Source: an uncultured Collinsella sp.
GTDB lineage: Bacteria; Actinomycetota; Coriobacteriia; Coriobacteriales; Coriobacteriaceae
Length of the DNA: 12,318 nt
Assembly (NCBI GenBank): GCA_958428675.1
Contig: CAUAGV010000034.1
Coordinates: 1-12,318 of the forward strand
Direction: 5' to 3'
The notes beneath the pieces are model-generated. The model saw nothing but the letters and a program-made list of their open reading frames with translations, was not told the origin of the DNA and made no database searches. A program made the position numbers and the translations under genes. Shown here piece after piece: positions 1-7,126 of the stretch. The stretch's first letter is position 1. Each line of letters begins with the position of its first letter.

Positions 1-593
1 CCGGCTTTACCTGCATCCAGGTGCGCTCCAAGGTGGCAAGCGCCCGCGAGATCATTGCGCTGACCGACGACACCGCGCAGGCAATCGCACAGGCCGGCAA
101 GACCGGCCAGGTCGCCCTGTTAATCGATGACCGTCTGGACTGTGTGCTTGCCGCGCGCGAGCAGGGCATTGCCGTCGATGGCGTGCACGTAGGCCAGAGC
201 GATATTCCCGTCGAGGTCTGCCGCAAGCTGCTGGGCCCCGATGCCATTGTGGGCCTTTCGGCCCGTTGCGAGGAGATGCTCGAGTACGTCAAGACCGCCG
301 ACATGAGCCTGGTCGACTACCTGGGCATCGGCCCGCTCCACGAGACCGAGACCAAGCGCGACTGCGGACGCGCGGCCGACGGCTCTATCATCACCAAGAG
401 CTTTGAGGACCTGGCCGCACTCCACGCGGCAAGCCCCGTGCCCATCGTGGTGGGCGGCGGCGTTAAGACGGCCGACTTGCCGCAGCTTAAGGCCACCGGC
501 GTCGACGGCTTCTTTGTGGTAAGCGCCGTCTGCAGCGCCGACGACCCCCATGCCGCAGCCAAGGAGCTTGTCGACACCTGGCAGCAGGCATAG
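1..593 (+). CDS. thiE: Thiamine-phosphate synthase, 5'-truncated by window edge
   Basis: Joins the thiazole phosphate and pyrimidine diphosphate moieties to make thiamine phosphate in the cytoplasm. The reading frame is open from position 3 and reads GFTCIQVRSKVASAREI before any start codon, which matches the strand-2 motif (QxRxK) of the ThiE TIM barrel. The GTG at 21 is therefore internal and the real start lies upstream of the window. Further family landmarks follow: LLIDDRLD (usual form IINDR.D), DGVHVGQSD, a GLSA segment, GIGPLHETETK (usual form GPvf.TpTK), VVGGGVK and GFFVVSAVCSADDP, the last two being phosphate-binding loops. About 196 residues are visible, so only a short N-terminal piece is missing. 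The IND to IDD change and TETK in place of TPTK make it a somewhat divergent member, but overall order and spacing are right. It converges on the phospholipase gene; any thiamine operon partners would be upstream, outside the window. Confidence 0.88.
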   Translation, partial: GFTCIQVRSKVASAREIIALTDDTAQAIAQAGKTGQVALLIDDRLDCVLAAREQGIAVDGVHVGQSDIPVEVCRKLLGPDAIVGLSARCEEMLEYVKTADMSLVDYLGIGPLHETETKRDCGRAADGSIITKSFEDLAALHAASPVPIVVGGGVKTADLPQLKATGVDGFFVVSAVCSADDPHAAAKELVDTWQQA

Positions 594-631
594 GCCGAAC
601 AGCTGATTCGCAGCCTCATATCTTCAGCAAT

Positions 632-677
632 GGAAAGCGCATCCCAGTTTGGGCCTCCATTCCGGGATGCGCTTTCC
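632..677. terminator. Inverted repeat between convergent genes, probable bidirectional terminator
   Basis: A perfect 14-bp inverted repeat, GGAAAGCGCATCCC at 632-645 and its complement at 664-677, with an 18-nt loop. It lies between the thiE stop (593) and the phospholipase stop (689), where a shared terminator would be expected. There is no clear T run on either side, so a canonical intrinsic mechanism is not proven. A REP-like element is the alternative. Confidence 0.55.
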
Positions 678-688
678 GTATGCGACCC

Positions 689-1558
689 TTACCCCGCCAG
701 ATACGCTTCCAACGCCGGCAAAGTCGCCTCTGCATCGTGGCGGCCGACCTGGTAGATGCGCTCGAGCTCATCCGGTTCGCGGCACAGCGACGGCACCTTC
801 ACCGATTCGCTCGGCCGCACCACAAAGATTTCGCCGGCAGCCTCTCGACGCGCCAGGTCATCGAGCGTGGCATTGTAGACCTCATGCCGATGCTCAAGCG
901 CTGCGACAAACTCCGGGTAGTGACGGAACACGCGCCGCAGCATGGGCATCACGCTGTTAGGCTGCTTCACAAAGCCCGCCGGCTGCGTAAGCACCACGAT
1001 ATTGCGGTCGTACCCCTGCGCAAACAACCATGCGCTGGGGATAGAATCAGCCACGCCACCATCCAGATACTTATGCCCGTCAATAGCAACGGGACGCGTC
1101 GCCACAGGAATGGCAGACGACGCCCGGATCCACTCGATATCGCGCTCGTCGCCATACGGTAGATCGTGGTAGACGGCCTTGCCCGTCTCGATATCGGTAC
1201 ACACGCACGTAAATCGCATGGGGCAGGCGCGATACGCCTCCAAGTCGATGGGATCGCGCTCGATAGGCACCTCGTGATAGGCAAAATCGGCATTGAACAT
1301 GTCGCCGGTTCGCAGCCAGCTGGTCACGCTCGCATAGCGCTTGTCGGCGCAATAAGCCTTGTTGTAACGAATGGCACGGCCGATCTGGCGCGATTTAAAG
1401 TTGTAGCCAAACGCCGCGCCCGCCGAGACACCCACCATATGGTCGCAGGTCAAACCGCGCTCCATCCAAACGTCGAGCACGCCCGCCGTATACATACCGC
1501 GGTAGCCGCCTCCCTCGAGCGCAAGCCCCACCGTGCGCGTCGTATCCGGCTGTGCCAT
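689..1558 (-). CDS. Patatin-like phospholipase (YjjU/RssA-type)
   Basis: A 289-residue serine hydrolase of the patatin family, predicted to hydrolyse acyl esters of phospholipids or related lipids. The N-terminus carries the glycine-rich oxyanion-hole loop (LALEGGGYRGMYTAGVLD, about residues 12-29). The nucleophile elbow GVSAG places the catalytic serine at residue 45. The second dyad member is the aspartate of the DGG motif at residues 166-168 (KYLDGGVADSIP). Length fits stand-alone bacterial patatins, and no signal peptide or membrane segment is evident, so it is probably cytoplasmic or peripheral. An in-frame extension to 1693 exists, but the start at 1558 is chosen because a GGAG at minus-strand 1570-1567 sits 8 nt upstream and family homology begins just after this methionine. 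It is transcribed divergently from the cyclic-di-GMP gene and ends at the repeat shared with thiE. The physiological substrate cannot be told from sequence. Confidence 0.88.
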   Translation of the reverse strand: MAQPDTTRTVGLALEGGGYRGMYTAGVLDVWMERGLTCDHMVGVSAGAAFGYNFKSRQIGRAIRYNKAYCADKRYASVTSWLRTGDMFNADFAYHEVPIERDPIDLEAYRACPMRFTCVCTDIETGKAVYHDLPYGDERDIEWIRASSAIPVATRPVAIDGHKYLDGGVADSIPSAWLFAQGYDRNIVVLTQPAGFVKQPNSVMPMLRRVFRHYPEFVAALEHRHEVYNATLDDLARREAAGEIFVVRPSESVKVPSLCREPDELERIYQVGRHDAEATLPALEAYLAG

Positions 1559-1579
1559 GTGACCATCTCCGTTCCTGCG

Positions 1580-1608
1580 TTTTAAAACGGGACAAGTATA
1601 CCCGTCAA
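1580..1608 (-). promoter_or_regulatory. Candidate promoter of the phospholipase gene
   Basis: On the minus strand TTGACG (1608-1603) is followed after 17 nt by TTAAAA (1585-1580), placing a transcript start some 15 nt before the start codon. A competing -10 box TATACT lies at 1600-1595 without a good -35. The -10 match is weak, so the exact element is uncertain, although the region is clearly richer in AT than the flanking genes. Confidence 0.35.
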
Positions 1609-1694
1609 CATATATCGACTCAGTCGCATTTTTCATGCGCACCCAGGCGTTGCCGTTTGGCGAATAATAGCCGCCCACAGCATGTGCGCCCATA

Positions 1695-1740
1695 TATAAT
1701 TGTGCACTGTTGTCTATACTACTCAGCTGTTATCAACAGC
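1695..1740 (+). promoter_or_regulatory. Candidate promoter and palindromic operator-like site for the GGDEF-EAL gene
   Basis: An exact TATAAT lies at 1695-1700 and a TATACT at 1715-1720; neither has a convincing -35 at the right distance. Immediately downstream is a short palindrome, GCTGTT-atc-AACAGC (1726-1740), placed where a repressor site or the first hairpin of a leader would be. If either -10 is used the transcript has a leader of about 150-170 nt before the start codon at 1878. Confidence 0.3.
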
Positions 1741-1791
1741 GAACATTAGCCGGCAAAGTAACTCAACAACGCAGCAAGGCGGGGGCCTGGA

Positions 1792-1823
1792 TACACGCAA
1801 GGCGCCGAGCAACGACGCGTGTA
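1792..1823 (+). other. Leader hairpin upstream of the GGDEF-EAL gene
   Basis: TACACGC (1792-1798) pairs with GCGTGTA (1817-1823) around an 18-nt loop that itself contains the self-complementary GGCGCC. It lies inside the presumed untranslated leader. The rest of 1741-1877 shows no coding-like translation and no recognised riboswitch core. The region may be a regulated leader, but a single 7-bp stem is weak evidence. Confidence 0.3.
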
Positions 1824-1877
1824 CACTACGAGCTCGCCCGACGCCATCCGCCCCGACCCCAGAAAGCCGCTTACAAC

Positions 1878-4595
1878 ATGGACACCGTCAGCAATTACAC
1901 TGAAACGCTCGAAAAGACCGTCCGTGACCTTCTCGAGCGTCAGGATGATCTGATTAGGACGGCCTTTACCGACCAGCTCACCGGACTTGGCAACCGCGGC
2001 GGCTTTGCCCGTTCCCTAGAGGAAATCTGGGAGCAGGAACTGCCCGTGACCATGGCGTTTATCGACATCGATAACCTTAAGCACTGCAACGACGTCTTTG
2101 GGCATGACGAGGGCAACCGCTATATCTTGCAGGTAAGTCTCTATCTCAAGCTGTATATGAAGGTGGACGAGGCGGCGTTTCGCATAGGCGGCGACGAGTT
2201 TGCCATCCTGTCTACGATTGCGACCGAGGACGACCTCGCCGAGCGCCTGGAACACTGCCGAACGGTCCTACTCAAAAACAACGATTCCGAGATGCCTCAC
2301 TCGTTTAGCTACGGAGTGTCGCACGCCGACCCCGCCCTGGGTGAAGTCTCCAATCGCATGACACTCGATGCCGACCATCGCATGTACGACTACAAGCTAC
2401 GCCATGCCATGCATCTTGATCGACGCAATATCGCGCAAGTCCACACCGACGACTTCGAAATAAGCGATCGCGTTTTTGACGCCTTTTCGATGCTCAACGA
2501 AGGCCGTTATTGCTTTATCGAGAACTTGGACAAACATCGCACCCTTTGGTCACAAGGCGCCTCGCGCGATCTCGGTCTTCCTTCTGAGCATGTAGACAAC
2601 TGCCACGATTACTGGAAAACGCGCGTCCACCCCGATGACCTTGAGGCCTACATCAACGACATCGACCAAATCTATAATGGCTCCAAACACCGCCGCGTCA
2701 TGCAGTACCGCATGCGCAATGCCGCGGGCGACTACGTCCTCTGCCGCGCTCGCGGGTTTCGCATCGACGGCGACGGAAATACCCCCTCGCTCTATGTCGG
2801 CGAACTTGTTAACCACTCACTCGCCGAGACCGTCGACGCCGCCACGGGCCTCGGAACGCAGCGTATGCTGATCAACGCTATCGATGCCTGCCGTCGCGAC
2901 CGTTGCGAGACGGGGCTTATAGCGGTCCGCGTTTGTGGCACGGCAAAGTTCAACGAGCTCTACGGGGCCGAGGCTGTCGACAACATGCTCGCCGAATACG
3001 CAGGCCGCATGTTATCGATCACCCGCGGCAGAAGTCGCGTCTTCCGCTCGCGAAACGCCCAGTTCGTCGTGCTCAGCAACGATCTGGACCACGAGGCATT
3101 CGAGCAACTGACCCATCATCTTAAAGAGGCCGTTTTCGCTCCTGTTCGAATCGCGAACGACACCATTACCCCCGTCTGTCTTGTCGTCCCGGCCTTTTAC
3201 GAGCGCTTGATCAATCAAGCGACCGCTGTTTTAGGCGAACTCGACCGTCGTCTTCGCGCCGCCGGCGGGCTTGCCCCCAACGACAGCCTCCCCATACCCG
3301 AGATTGAGCGTAAAAGCGCCGTCGCCGAACGCATCGATACGCTCACGGGCCTCTATCGACCCAGCGAGTTTATGCGGCGTGCCAACGCATTTCTGAGGAC
3401 AGGGCGCGACGGCGCTTGGTGTATCGCCACCGTCGACATGGGTCATATGCGACTGTTTAACGAATGGCACGGACAGGCCGAGGGCGACCGCGTGCTCGCC
3501 GATGTGGGCACGGTCCTCAAAGACATCGAGAATGCCGAGATGGGCGTCGCAGGATACTGGGGCCAAGACGACTTTTGCATTCTCATCCCCTTTGAGCACG
3601 ACACCGTCCATCAAATCTATAACCGCGTTCGCGCCGCCGTGGCCAAGCATGATGACGGTGTGGGTTTCTGGCCGTCCATGGGCGTTTGCCCCATCGACCC
3701 CAACGAGGAAATCACCATCGACGCGCAGGCCAAGGCCATGTTTACCAATCGGCGCGCAAAAAACGACTTTAAGGAGCGCGTCGCCATTTTCCGCCCCGAG
3801 GAGTACGAGCGTGAAACCGCGTTCCACCGCACGCTGACCGAATTCCAGTATGCGTTCTCAAACGGCCGCATTACCTACTACCTGCAGCCCCAGGTCGACA
3901 TGGAAACTGGCGAGATCGTTGGCGCCGAGGCGCTCACGCGCTGGATTGGCAAGGACGGTTCCCTCATTTCGCCTGTAACGTTTATCCCCGCACTCGAGGA
4001 AAGCGGCTTTGTAGTGACGCTCGACAAGTACATTTGGCAGGGTGTCGCCTCGTGGCTGCGCGAGCGCATCGATCGAGGACTTCGCGTAATTCCGATTTCC
4101 CTTAACGTGTCGCGTGTCGACATCCTCGCCAGCGATGTCGCCGAACATATGGGGGCGCTCGCCGCCCAATACAACCTACCGCCCGAGCTCATGCGTATCG
4201 AGATTACCGAGACGGCTTATACGGGGGAGTCCGAGGCCGTGGACAAACTGACAGCCGACCTGCACACCCGTGGCTTCTCGACCTATATGGACGATTTTGG
4301 CACCGGCCAGTCCACGCTCGCGATGCTCAAGAACGTCAACGTCGACGTCATCAAGCTCGACCGCACGTTTGTGCCCGTCGACGGCGATCATGGCCGCAGC
4401 ACGCAAATCATTTCATCAATGCTCGAGATGGCGCAGTCGCTCCATCTGCCCGTCGTGGTCGAAGGCGTCGAGACAAATGAGCAGGCGAACATGCTGCGAC
4501 AGATGGGCGCCCGCTACGCTCAGGGCTTCCTCTACTACCGCCCCATGCCGGCGAAGGATTTTGAAGCATTGCTCGATGGTGGCAATAACAACTGA
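1878..4595 (+). CDS. Soluble GGDEF-PAS-GGDEF*-GGDEF*-EAL cyclic-di-GMP protein
   Basis: A 905-residue cytoplasmic signalling protein with no membrane segment. A short helical lead (residues 1-30) precedes GGDEF domain 1 (about 32-180), with metal aspartate in FIDIDNL (D63) and an intact GGDEF signature at 104-108; the auto-inhibitory RxxD site is replaced by KVDE. A PAS domain of the PAS_3 kind follows (about 197-310, with RVHPDDL). GGDEF domain 2 (about 320-450) is degenerate, RNAQF at 392-396. GGDEF domain 3 (about 487-640) is also degenerate, GQDDF at 562-566. The EAL phosphodiesterase domain (about 651-903) keeps the expected metal and catalytic residues: EAL 684-686, N743, E775, DDFGTG 805-810, K826, E862 and Q882. 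It should therefore hydrolyse cyclic-di-GMP and may also make it, with PAS sensing. The methionine at 1878 is chosen over an upstream in-frame start at 1710 because the intervening 56 codons look non-coding; its ribosome site is weak. The downstream gene is a paralogue. Confidence 0.88.
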   Translation: MDTVSNYTETLEKTVRDLLERQDDLIRTAFTDQLTGLGNRGGFARSLEEIWEQELPVTMAFIDIDNLKHCNDVFGHDEGNRYILQVSLYLKLYMKVDEAAFRIGGDEFAILSTIATEDDLAERLEHCRTVLLKNNDSEMPHSFSYGVSHADPALGEVSNRMTLDADHRMYDYKLRHAMHLDRRNIAQVHTDDFEISDRVFDAFSMLNEGRYCFIENLDKHRTLWSQGASRDLGLPSEHVDNCHDYWKTRVHPDDLEAYINDIDQIYNGSKHRRVMQYRMRNAAGDYVLCRARGFRIDGDGNTPSLYVGELVNHSLAETVDAATGLGTQRMLINAIDACRRDRCETGLIAVRVCGTAKFNELYGAEAVDNMLAEYAGRMLSITRGRSRVFRSRNAQFVVLSNDLDHEAFEQLTHHLKEAVFAPVRIANDTITPVCLVVPAFYERLINQATAVLGELDRRLRAAGGLAPNDSLPIPEIERKSAVAERIDTLTGLYRPSEFMRRANAFLRTGRDGAWCIATVDMGHMRLFNEWHGQAEGDRVLADVGTVLKDIENAEMGVAGYWGQDDFCILIPFEHDTVHQIYNRVRAAVAKHDDGVGFWPSMGVCPIDPNEEITIDAQAKAMFTNRRAKNDFKERVAIFRPEEYERETAFHRTLTEFQYAFSNGRITYYLQPQVDMETGEIVGAEALTRWIGKDGSLISPVTFIPALEESGFVVTLDKYIWQGVASWLRERIDRGLRVIPISLNVSRVDILASDVAEHMGALAAQYNLPPELMRIEITETAYTGESEAVDKLTADLHTRGFSTYMDDFGTGQSTLAMLKNVNVDVIKLDRTFVPVDGDHGRSTQIISSMLEMAQSLHLPVVVEGVETNEQANMLRQMGARYAQGFLYYRPMPAKDFEALLDGGNNN

Positions 4596-4613
4596 TACGC
4601 TCGCGCGCAAAAC

Positions 4614-4641
4614 GCCACCGCCGAAGGGGGCATTTGTCCCC
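4614..4641. repeat. Partial GTCCCC-type repeat unit
   Basis: The stretch CCACCGCCGAAGG followed by GGGCATTTGTCCCC resembles the left arm and loop of the terminator at 8734-8774 (CCACCACGAAGG, then TGCCTGTCCCC). Here the matching right arm is absent, leaving only a small GGGG/CCCC stem. It looks like a decayed or half copy of a dispersed palindromic repeat lying after the stop codon at 4595. Confidence 0.4.
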
Positions 4642-4651
4642 ATTAGCTAAC

Positions 4652-4686
4652 TTATATCCCCAATTCAAACCGGATTGGGGATATGA
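4652..4686 (+). terminator. Hairpin between the two cyclic-di-GMP genes
   Basis: A perfect 11-bp inverted repeat, ATATCCCCAAT (4654-4664) and ATTGGGGATAT (4674-4684). It can be lengthened inward by one G-U and one G-C pair and outward by one G-U and one T-A pair. It separates the first gene (stop 4595) from the strong ribosome site of the second (4707). No T run follows, so it may be a terminator, an attenuator or an mRNA-stabilising or regulator-binding site. TATGAT at 4682-4687 could be a -10 box for the second gene but lacks a -35. Confidence 0.4.
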
Positions 4687-4722
4687 TACAAACCATTGTT
4701 CTGCCCAAGGAGGTTATTCATC

Positions 4723-6252
4723 ATGAACGAGTCATATCGCTTGGGCGAGCAATCGATTATTGCCTATCTTCAGCGACTTGCGAATGGTGTCTCGACCGCC
4801 GAACTCGATGTTTCCGCGCTGCCTGCTGAGCTACGCGCCGTTGGTGAGCAACTGCAAAAGACGCATGCCATCCTGCAACAAGAGCGCCAGCTACTTGAGT
4901 GCAACGCCTATATCGATCCGCTCACCAACTTGGGCAACCGCGGCGGACTCGACCGTCACGTCGAGCAGCTCTGGCGCAAAGGCGACCCCTTCACCTGCGC
5001 CTATATTGACATCGACCACCTTAAGCACTGCAACGATAAGTTTGGCCACGCCGAAGGCAACCGCTATATTCTGGGCATCTGCCGCGCGCTCACCGAGGCA
5101 ATGGAGCACGATGAAATGCTGTTCCGTATCGGTGGAGATGAATTTGTACTCGTGTCTCCCACGACAGGCGAAGCCGAGCTCGAGCAGCGCTTGGAGCGGA
5201 CACGCACCGATCTTGTCGAGGCAACATCAGACGGCAAGGCGCCCATGATCGCTAGCTTTAGCTTTGGCTGCTCGCGCGTCAATCCACTTGCCGGCGACAC
5301 GCGTCGCCAGATGACGATGGATGCCGATCGCAAGATGTATCGCTATAAGCTTATGCATCGTGTGCAGCAACCGAAAGACAATGACGCGCCGCCACACCCA
5401 ATTGCCGAGCAGCTTCCGTGCAACGACCGCGTATTCCAAGCGATCTCTATGAGCTCCGAGACGCGCTATCCGTTTATCCTCAATCTCGATACGGGCGAAT
5501 CGCAATGGTCGGTTAATGCCGTACGCGATTTTGACCTGCCCTCCCAGCATCCTTTTAACTCACTCGACTTGTGGCTTGCCCGCGTTCACCCCGAGGACCG
5601 CGACAACGTACGCGCCGAGCTCGATATGGTGATAAACGGTACGTGGCACTTCCACTACATGCAGTATCGCGTGATGGATGCCACCGAAGCATACGTGCTT
5701 TGCGACTGCACGGGCTACCGCTTGGACGGCACCGATACCGAGCCCAACATGTACGTGGGCATGATTATCAACCGCAGCTTGGCAGATACGACTGATTCCG
5801 TGACCGGCCTGGGCGACATCCACGCCCTGGTCAACGCCATTGGCGAAATGCGTCGCGTCGCGCGCAAGGCGGGCTTGGTCGCCATTAAAATCGACGATAT
5901 CGCTCAGGTCAATGCCCGCTTTGGCTTTGATGCAGGCGACCGCGTTCTGGCGGAGAGCGCCGCCTGCCTCATGGATTGTTCGCGCGGCAAGGGTCGTCTG
6001 TTCCGCTCGACCGGACCGATGTTCGTGGCGCTTTTCGACGAATTCGATCCCGAAGAGACCGACGCGATCGCAGACGAAATCGAACGGTTCTTGGGTTCTC
6101 CCGTGCTCATCGGCTCGCTTGAATATCAGCCGCCCATTCGTGTGGCGACGCTTCATCTGGACGCTGTCGATCGACAGCCTGTTTCCATTTTGAACGAGCT
6201 CAAAGCGTTGCTCGGGAAAGCCGTGCAAGTGCCAGGTACCAAACTGGATTAG
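4723..6252 (+). CDS. Soluble GGDEF-PAS-GGDEF* diguanylate cyclase
   Basis: A 509-residue protein predicted to make cyclic-di-GMP from two GTP in the cytoplasm. A helical, probably coiled-coil lead (about 40-62) precedes an intact GGDEF domain (about 65-215), with metal aspartate in YIDIDHL (D96) and GGDEF at 137-141. The RxxD inhibitory site is absent (EHDE instead). A PAS domain (about 234-350, RVHPEDRDNV) and a degenerate GGDEF domain (about 358-485, TGPMF at 430-434) follow. Domain order and wording (LGNRGG, DIDxLKHCND, FRIGGDEF, DRVFxAxSM, VHPxD, MQYR) match the first two-thirds of the preceding gene, so the pair arose by tandem duplication with gain or loss of the GGDEF*-EAL end. The start is fixed by AAGGAGG at 4707-4713, 9 nt upstream; a methionine nine codons earlier overlaps this site and is rejected. 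The degenerate domain probably has a structural or GTP/cyclic-di-GMP-sensing role. Confidence 0.88.
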   Translation: MNESYRLGEQSIIAYLQRLANGVSTAELDVSALPAELRAVGEQLQKTHAILQQERQLLECNAYIDPLTNLGNRGGLDRHVEQLWRKGDPFTCAYIDIDHLKHCNDKFGHAEGNRYILGICRALTEAMEHDEMLFRIGGDEFVLVSPTTGEAELEQRLERTRTDLVEATSDGKAPMIASFSFGCSRVNPLAGDTRRQMTMDADRKMYRYKLMHRVQQPKDNDAPPHPIAEQLPCNDRVFQAISMSSETRYPFILNLDTGESQWSVNAVRDFDLPSQHPFNSLDLWLARVHPEDRDNVRAELDMVINGTWHFHYMQYRVMDATEAYVLCDCTGYRLDGTDTEPNMYVGMIINRSLADTTDSVTGLGDIHALVNAIGEMRRVARKAGLVAIKIDDIAQVNARFGFDAGDRVLAESAACLMDCSRGKGRLFRSTGPMFVALFDEFDPEETDAIADEIERFLGSPVLIGSLEYQPPIRVATLHLDAVDRQPVSILNELKALLGKAVQVPGTKLD

Positions 6253-6280
6253 CACCGCGCCCGCACCGCCTCCCCCATCG

Positions 6281-6317
6281 TGCGATAATCCTCTGCAGAA
6301 GTCACCAACAGCAGAGG
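6281..6317 (+). promoter_or_regulatory. Extended -10 promoter and RBS-masking hairpin of the flavoprotein gene
   Basis: TGCGATAAT at 6281-6289 is an extended -10 element (TGn plus GATAAT, one mismatch) with no recognisable -35, as is usual for that class. A transcript starting near 6296 would have a leader of about 30 nt. CCTCTGC (6290-6296) is complementary to GCAGAGG (6311-6317); the latter overlaps the ribosome site GAGGGAG (6314-6320). Confidence 0.42.
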
Positions 6318-6326
6318 GAGTTTGTG

Positions 6327-6950
6327 ATGAAGGTTCTTTTGGTCAATGGCAGCCCCAAGGCAAACGGCAACACCGCCACGGCGCTTGCCGAGGTCGCCGA
6401 GCAATTGCATGCCGAGGGCATCGATACCGAGGTGTTCCAGCTGGGCGCCAAGCCCATCCGCGACTGCATCGGCTGCGGTCAGTGCGCCAAGCTTGGCGGT
6501 CGCTGCACCTTTGACGATGACGTGGTCAACGAGCTGATCGCTGCCGCCGAGCAGGCAGATGGCTTTGTCTTTGGCTCCCCCGTCTACTATGCGCATCCCA
6601 GCGGACGCATCCTCTCGGCTCTCGACCGCGCATTCTATGCTGGCAGCAAGGCCTTTGCGCACAAGCCGGGCGCCGCTGTCGCCGTTGCCCGCCGCGGCGG
6701 CACGTCGACCACCTTCGATGTACTCAATAAATACTTCACCATCAACCAGATGCCCGTGGTGGCCTCCACGTACTGGAACAACGTCTTTGGTGCCATGCCG
6801 GGCGAGGCCGCCCAGGACGCCGAGGGCCTTGCCACCATGCGAAACATCGGCAAAAACATGGCCTGGCTCCTGCATTGTATCGAGGCAGGACAGGCCGCCG
6901 GCATCGAAGCCCCCGAAGCCGATCGCGAGCGCACCAACTTTATTCGATAA
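6327..6950 (+). CDS. Flavodoxin-fold NAD(P)H-dependent FMN oxidoreductase with four-cysteine motif
   Basis: A 207-residue cytoplasmic flavoprotein of the NADPH-dependent FMN reductase / iron-sulfur flavoprotein group. The N-terminal strand and phosphate loop VLLVNGSPKANGNT (residues 3-16) bind the FMN phosphate. A compact cysteine motif follows, C47-x2-C50-x2-C53-x6-C60, which resembles the cluster ligands of Isf-type proteins, so a 4Fe-4S cluster is possible but not shown. GSPVYYAHPSG is the conserved flavin-contacting loop, and GAAVAVARRGGTSTTFD matches the second flavin-binding region. The start at 6327 (ATG) is preferred to the GTG at 6324, being 6 nt from GAGGGAG. Length is normal for the family. 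It is followed by a structured 184-nt gap. The physiological electron acceptor (quinone, disulfide, aromatic compound) cannot be read from the sequence. Confidence 0.85.
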   Translation: MKVLLVNGSPKANGNTATALAEVAEQLHAEGIDTEVFQLGAKPIRDCIGCGQCAKLGGRCTFDDDVVNELIAAAEQADGFVFGSPVYYAHPSGRILSALDRAFYAGSKAFAHKPGAAVAVARRGGTSTTFDVLNKYFTINQMPVVASTYWNNVFGAMPGEAAQDAEGLATMRNIGKNMAWLLHCIEAGQAAGIEAPEADRERTNFIR

Positions 6951-6952
6951 GT

Positions 6953-7126
6953 CCGGCGGTGGTCACCTCGATGTACTGTCAATGTCAGCGAAAAGCCAGC
7001 TGATGAGGCAAGGTGCCTTGAAAGAGGAGGGCGCTGGGCTTTTGCCCGCGCCCGACGATTGAAAGGCAGATTGCCCATCAGATGGCTTTGCAGCGTCGAG
7101 GTGACCGCCGTTCGTTAGAACGGCGG
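6953..7126 (+). ncRNA. Candidate structured RNA or riboswitch-like leader
   Basis: The gap between the flavoprotein gene and the ArsC-like gene folds by eye into one long rod. P1: 6961-6971 pairs with 7096-7106 (11 bp, GGTCACCTCGA with its complement), extendable outward by six pairs including three G-U. P2: 6992-6998 with 7083-7089, then one G-A mismatch, 7000-7005 with 7076-7081, a bulged A, and 7007-7011 with 7071-7075. P3: 7014-7019 with 7063-7068. A symmetric 9-by-9 purine-rich internal loop follows (GAAAGAGGA facing GACGAUUGA). The apical hairpin 7029-7039 with 7044-7053 closes on UUUU with one bulged U. A separate hairpin, 7105-7113 with 7118-7126 (9 bp, GTTA loop), lies 8 nt before the next start codon. 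No motif of a riboswitch, 6S, SRP, tmRNA or RNase P class was recognised. It may be an independent small RNA (the rod shape recalls 6S) or a leader controlling the next gene. Confidence 0.5.

Noticed and set aside
1559..1693. N-terminal extension of the phospholipase to 1693
   Set aside because: A good GGAG site and the family's N-terminal motif both point to the start at 1558; the extension overlaps the promoter-like region.
1745..1820. Cyclic-di-GMP (GEMM) riboswitch
   Set aside because: Only short fragments resemble the consensus; the helix expected between them and the tetraloop-receptor arrangement are absent.
1710..1877. N-terminal extension of the GGDEF-EAL protein to 1710
   Set aside because: The 56 extra residues are a basic, unstructured mix with no similarity to the paralogue's N-terminus, and the DNA contains promoter-like boxes and palindromes.
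5560..6255. Open frame of 231 codons on the minus strand inside the second c-di-GMP gene
   Set aside because: It lies wholly within the PAS and GGDEF* coding sequence, lacks a ribosome site and shows no recognisable domain.
6249..6875. Open frame of 208 codons on the minus strand opposite the flavoprotein gene
   Set aside because: Antisense shadow of a clear flavodoxin-fold gene; the product has no coherent motif.
6951..7126. 6S RNA, SRP RNA, lysine, ZTP or T-box riboswitch identity for the structured gap
   Set aside because: The characteristic conserved cores of these classes were looked for and not found; only the rod-like outline of 6S is shared, so the class is left open.
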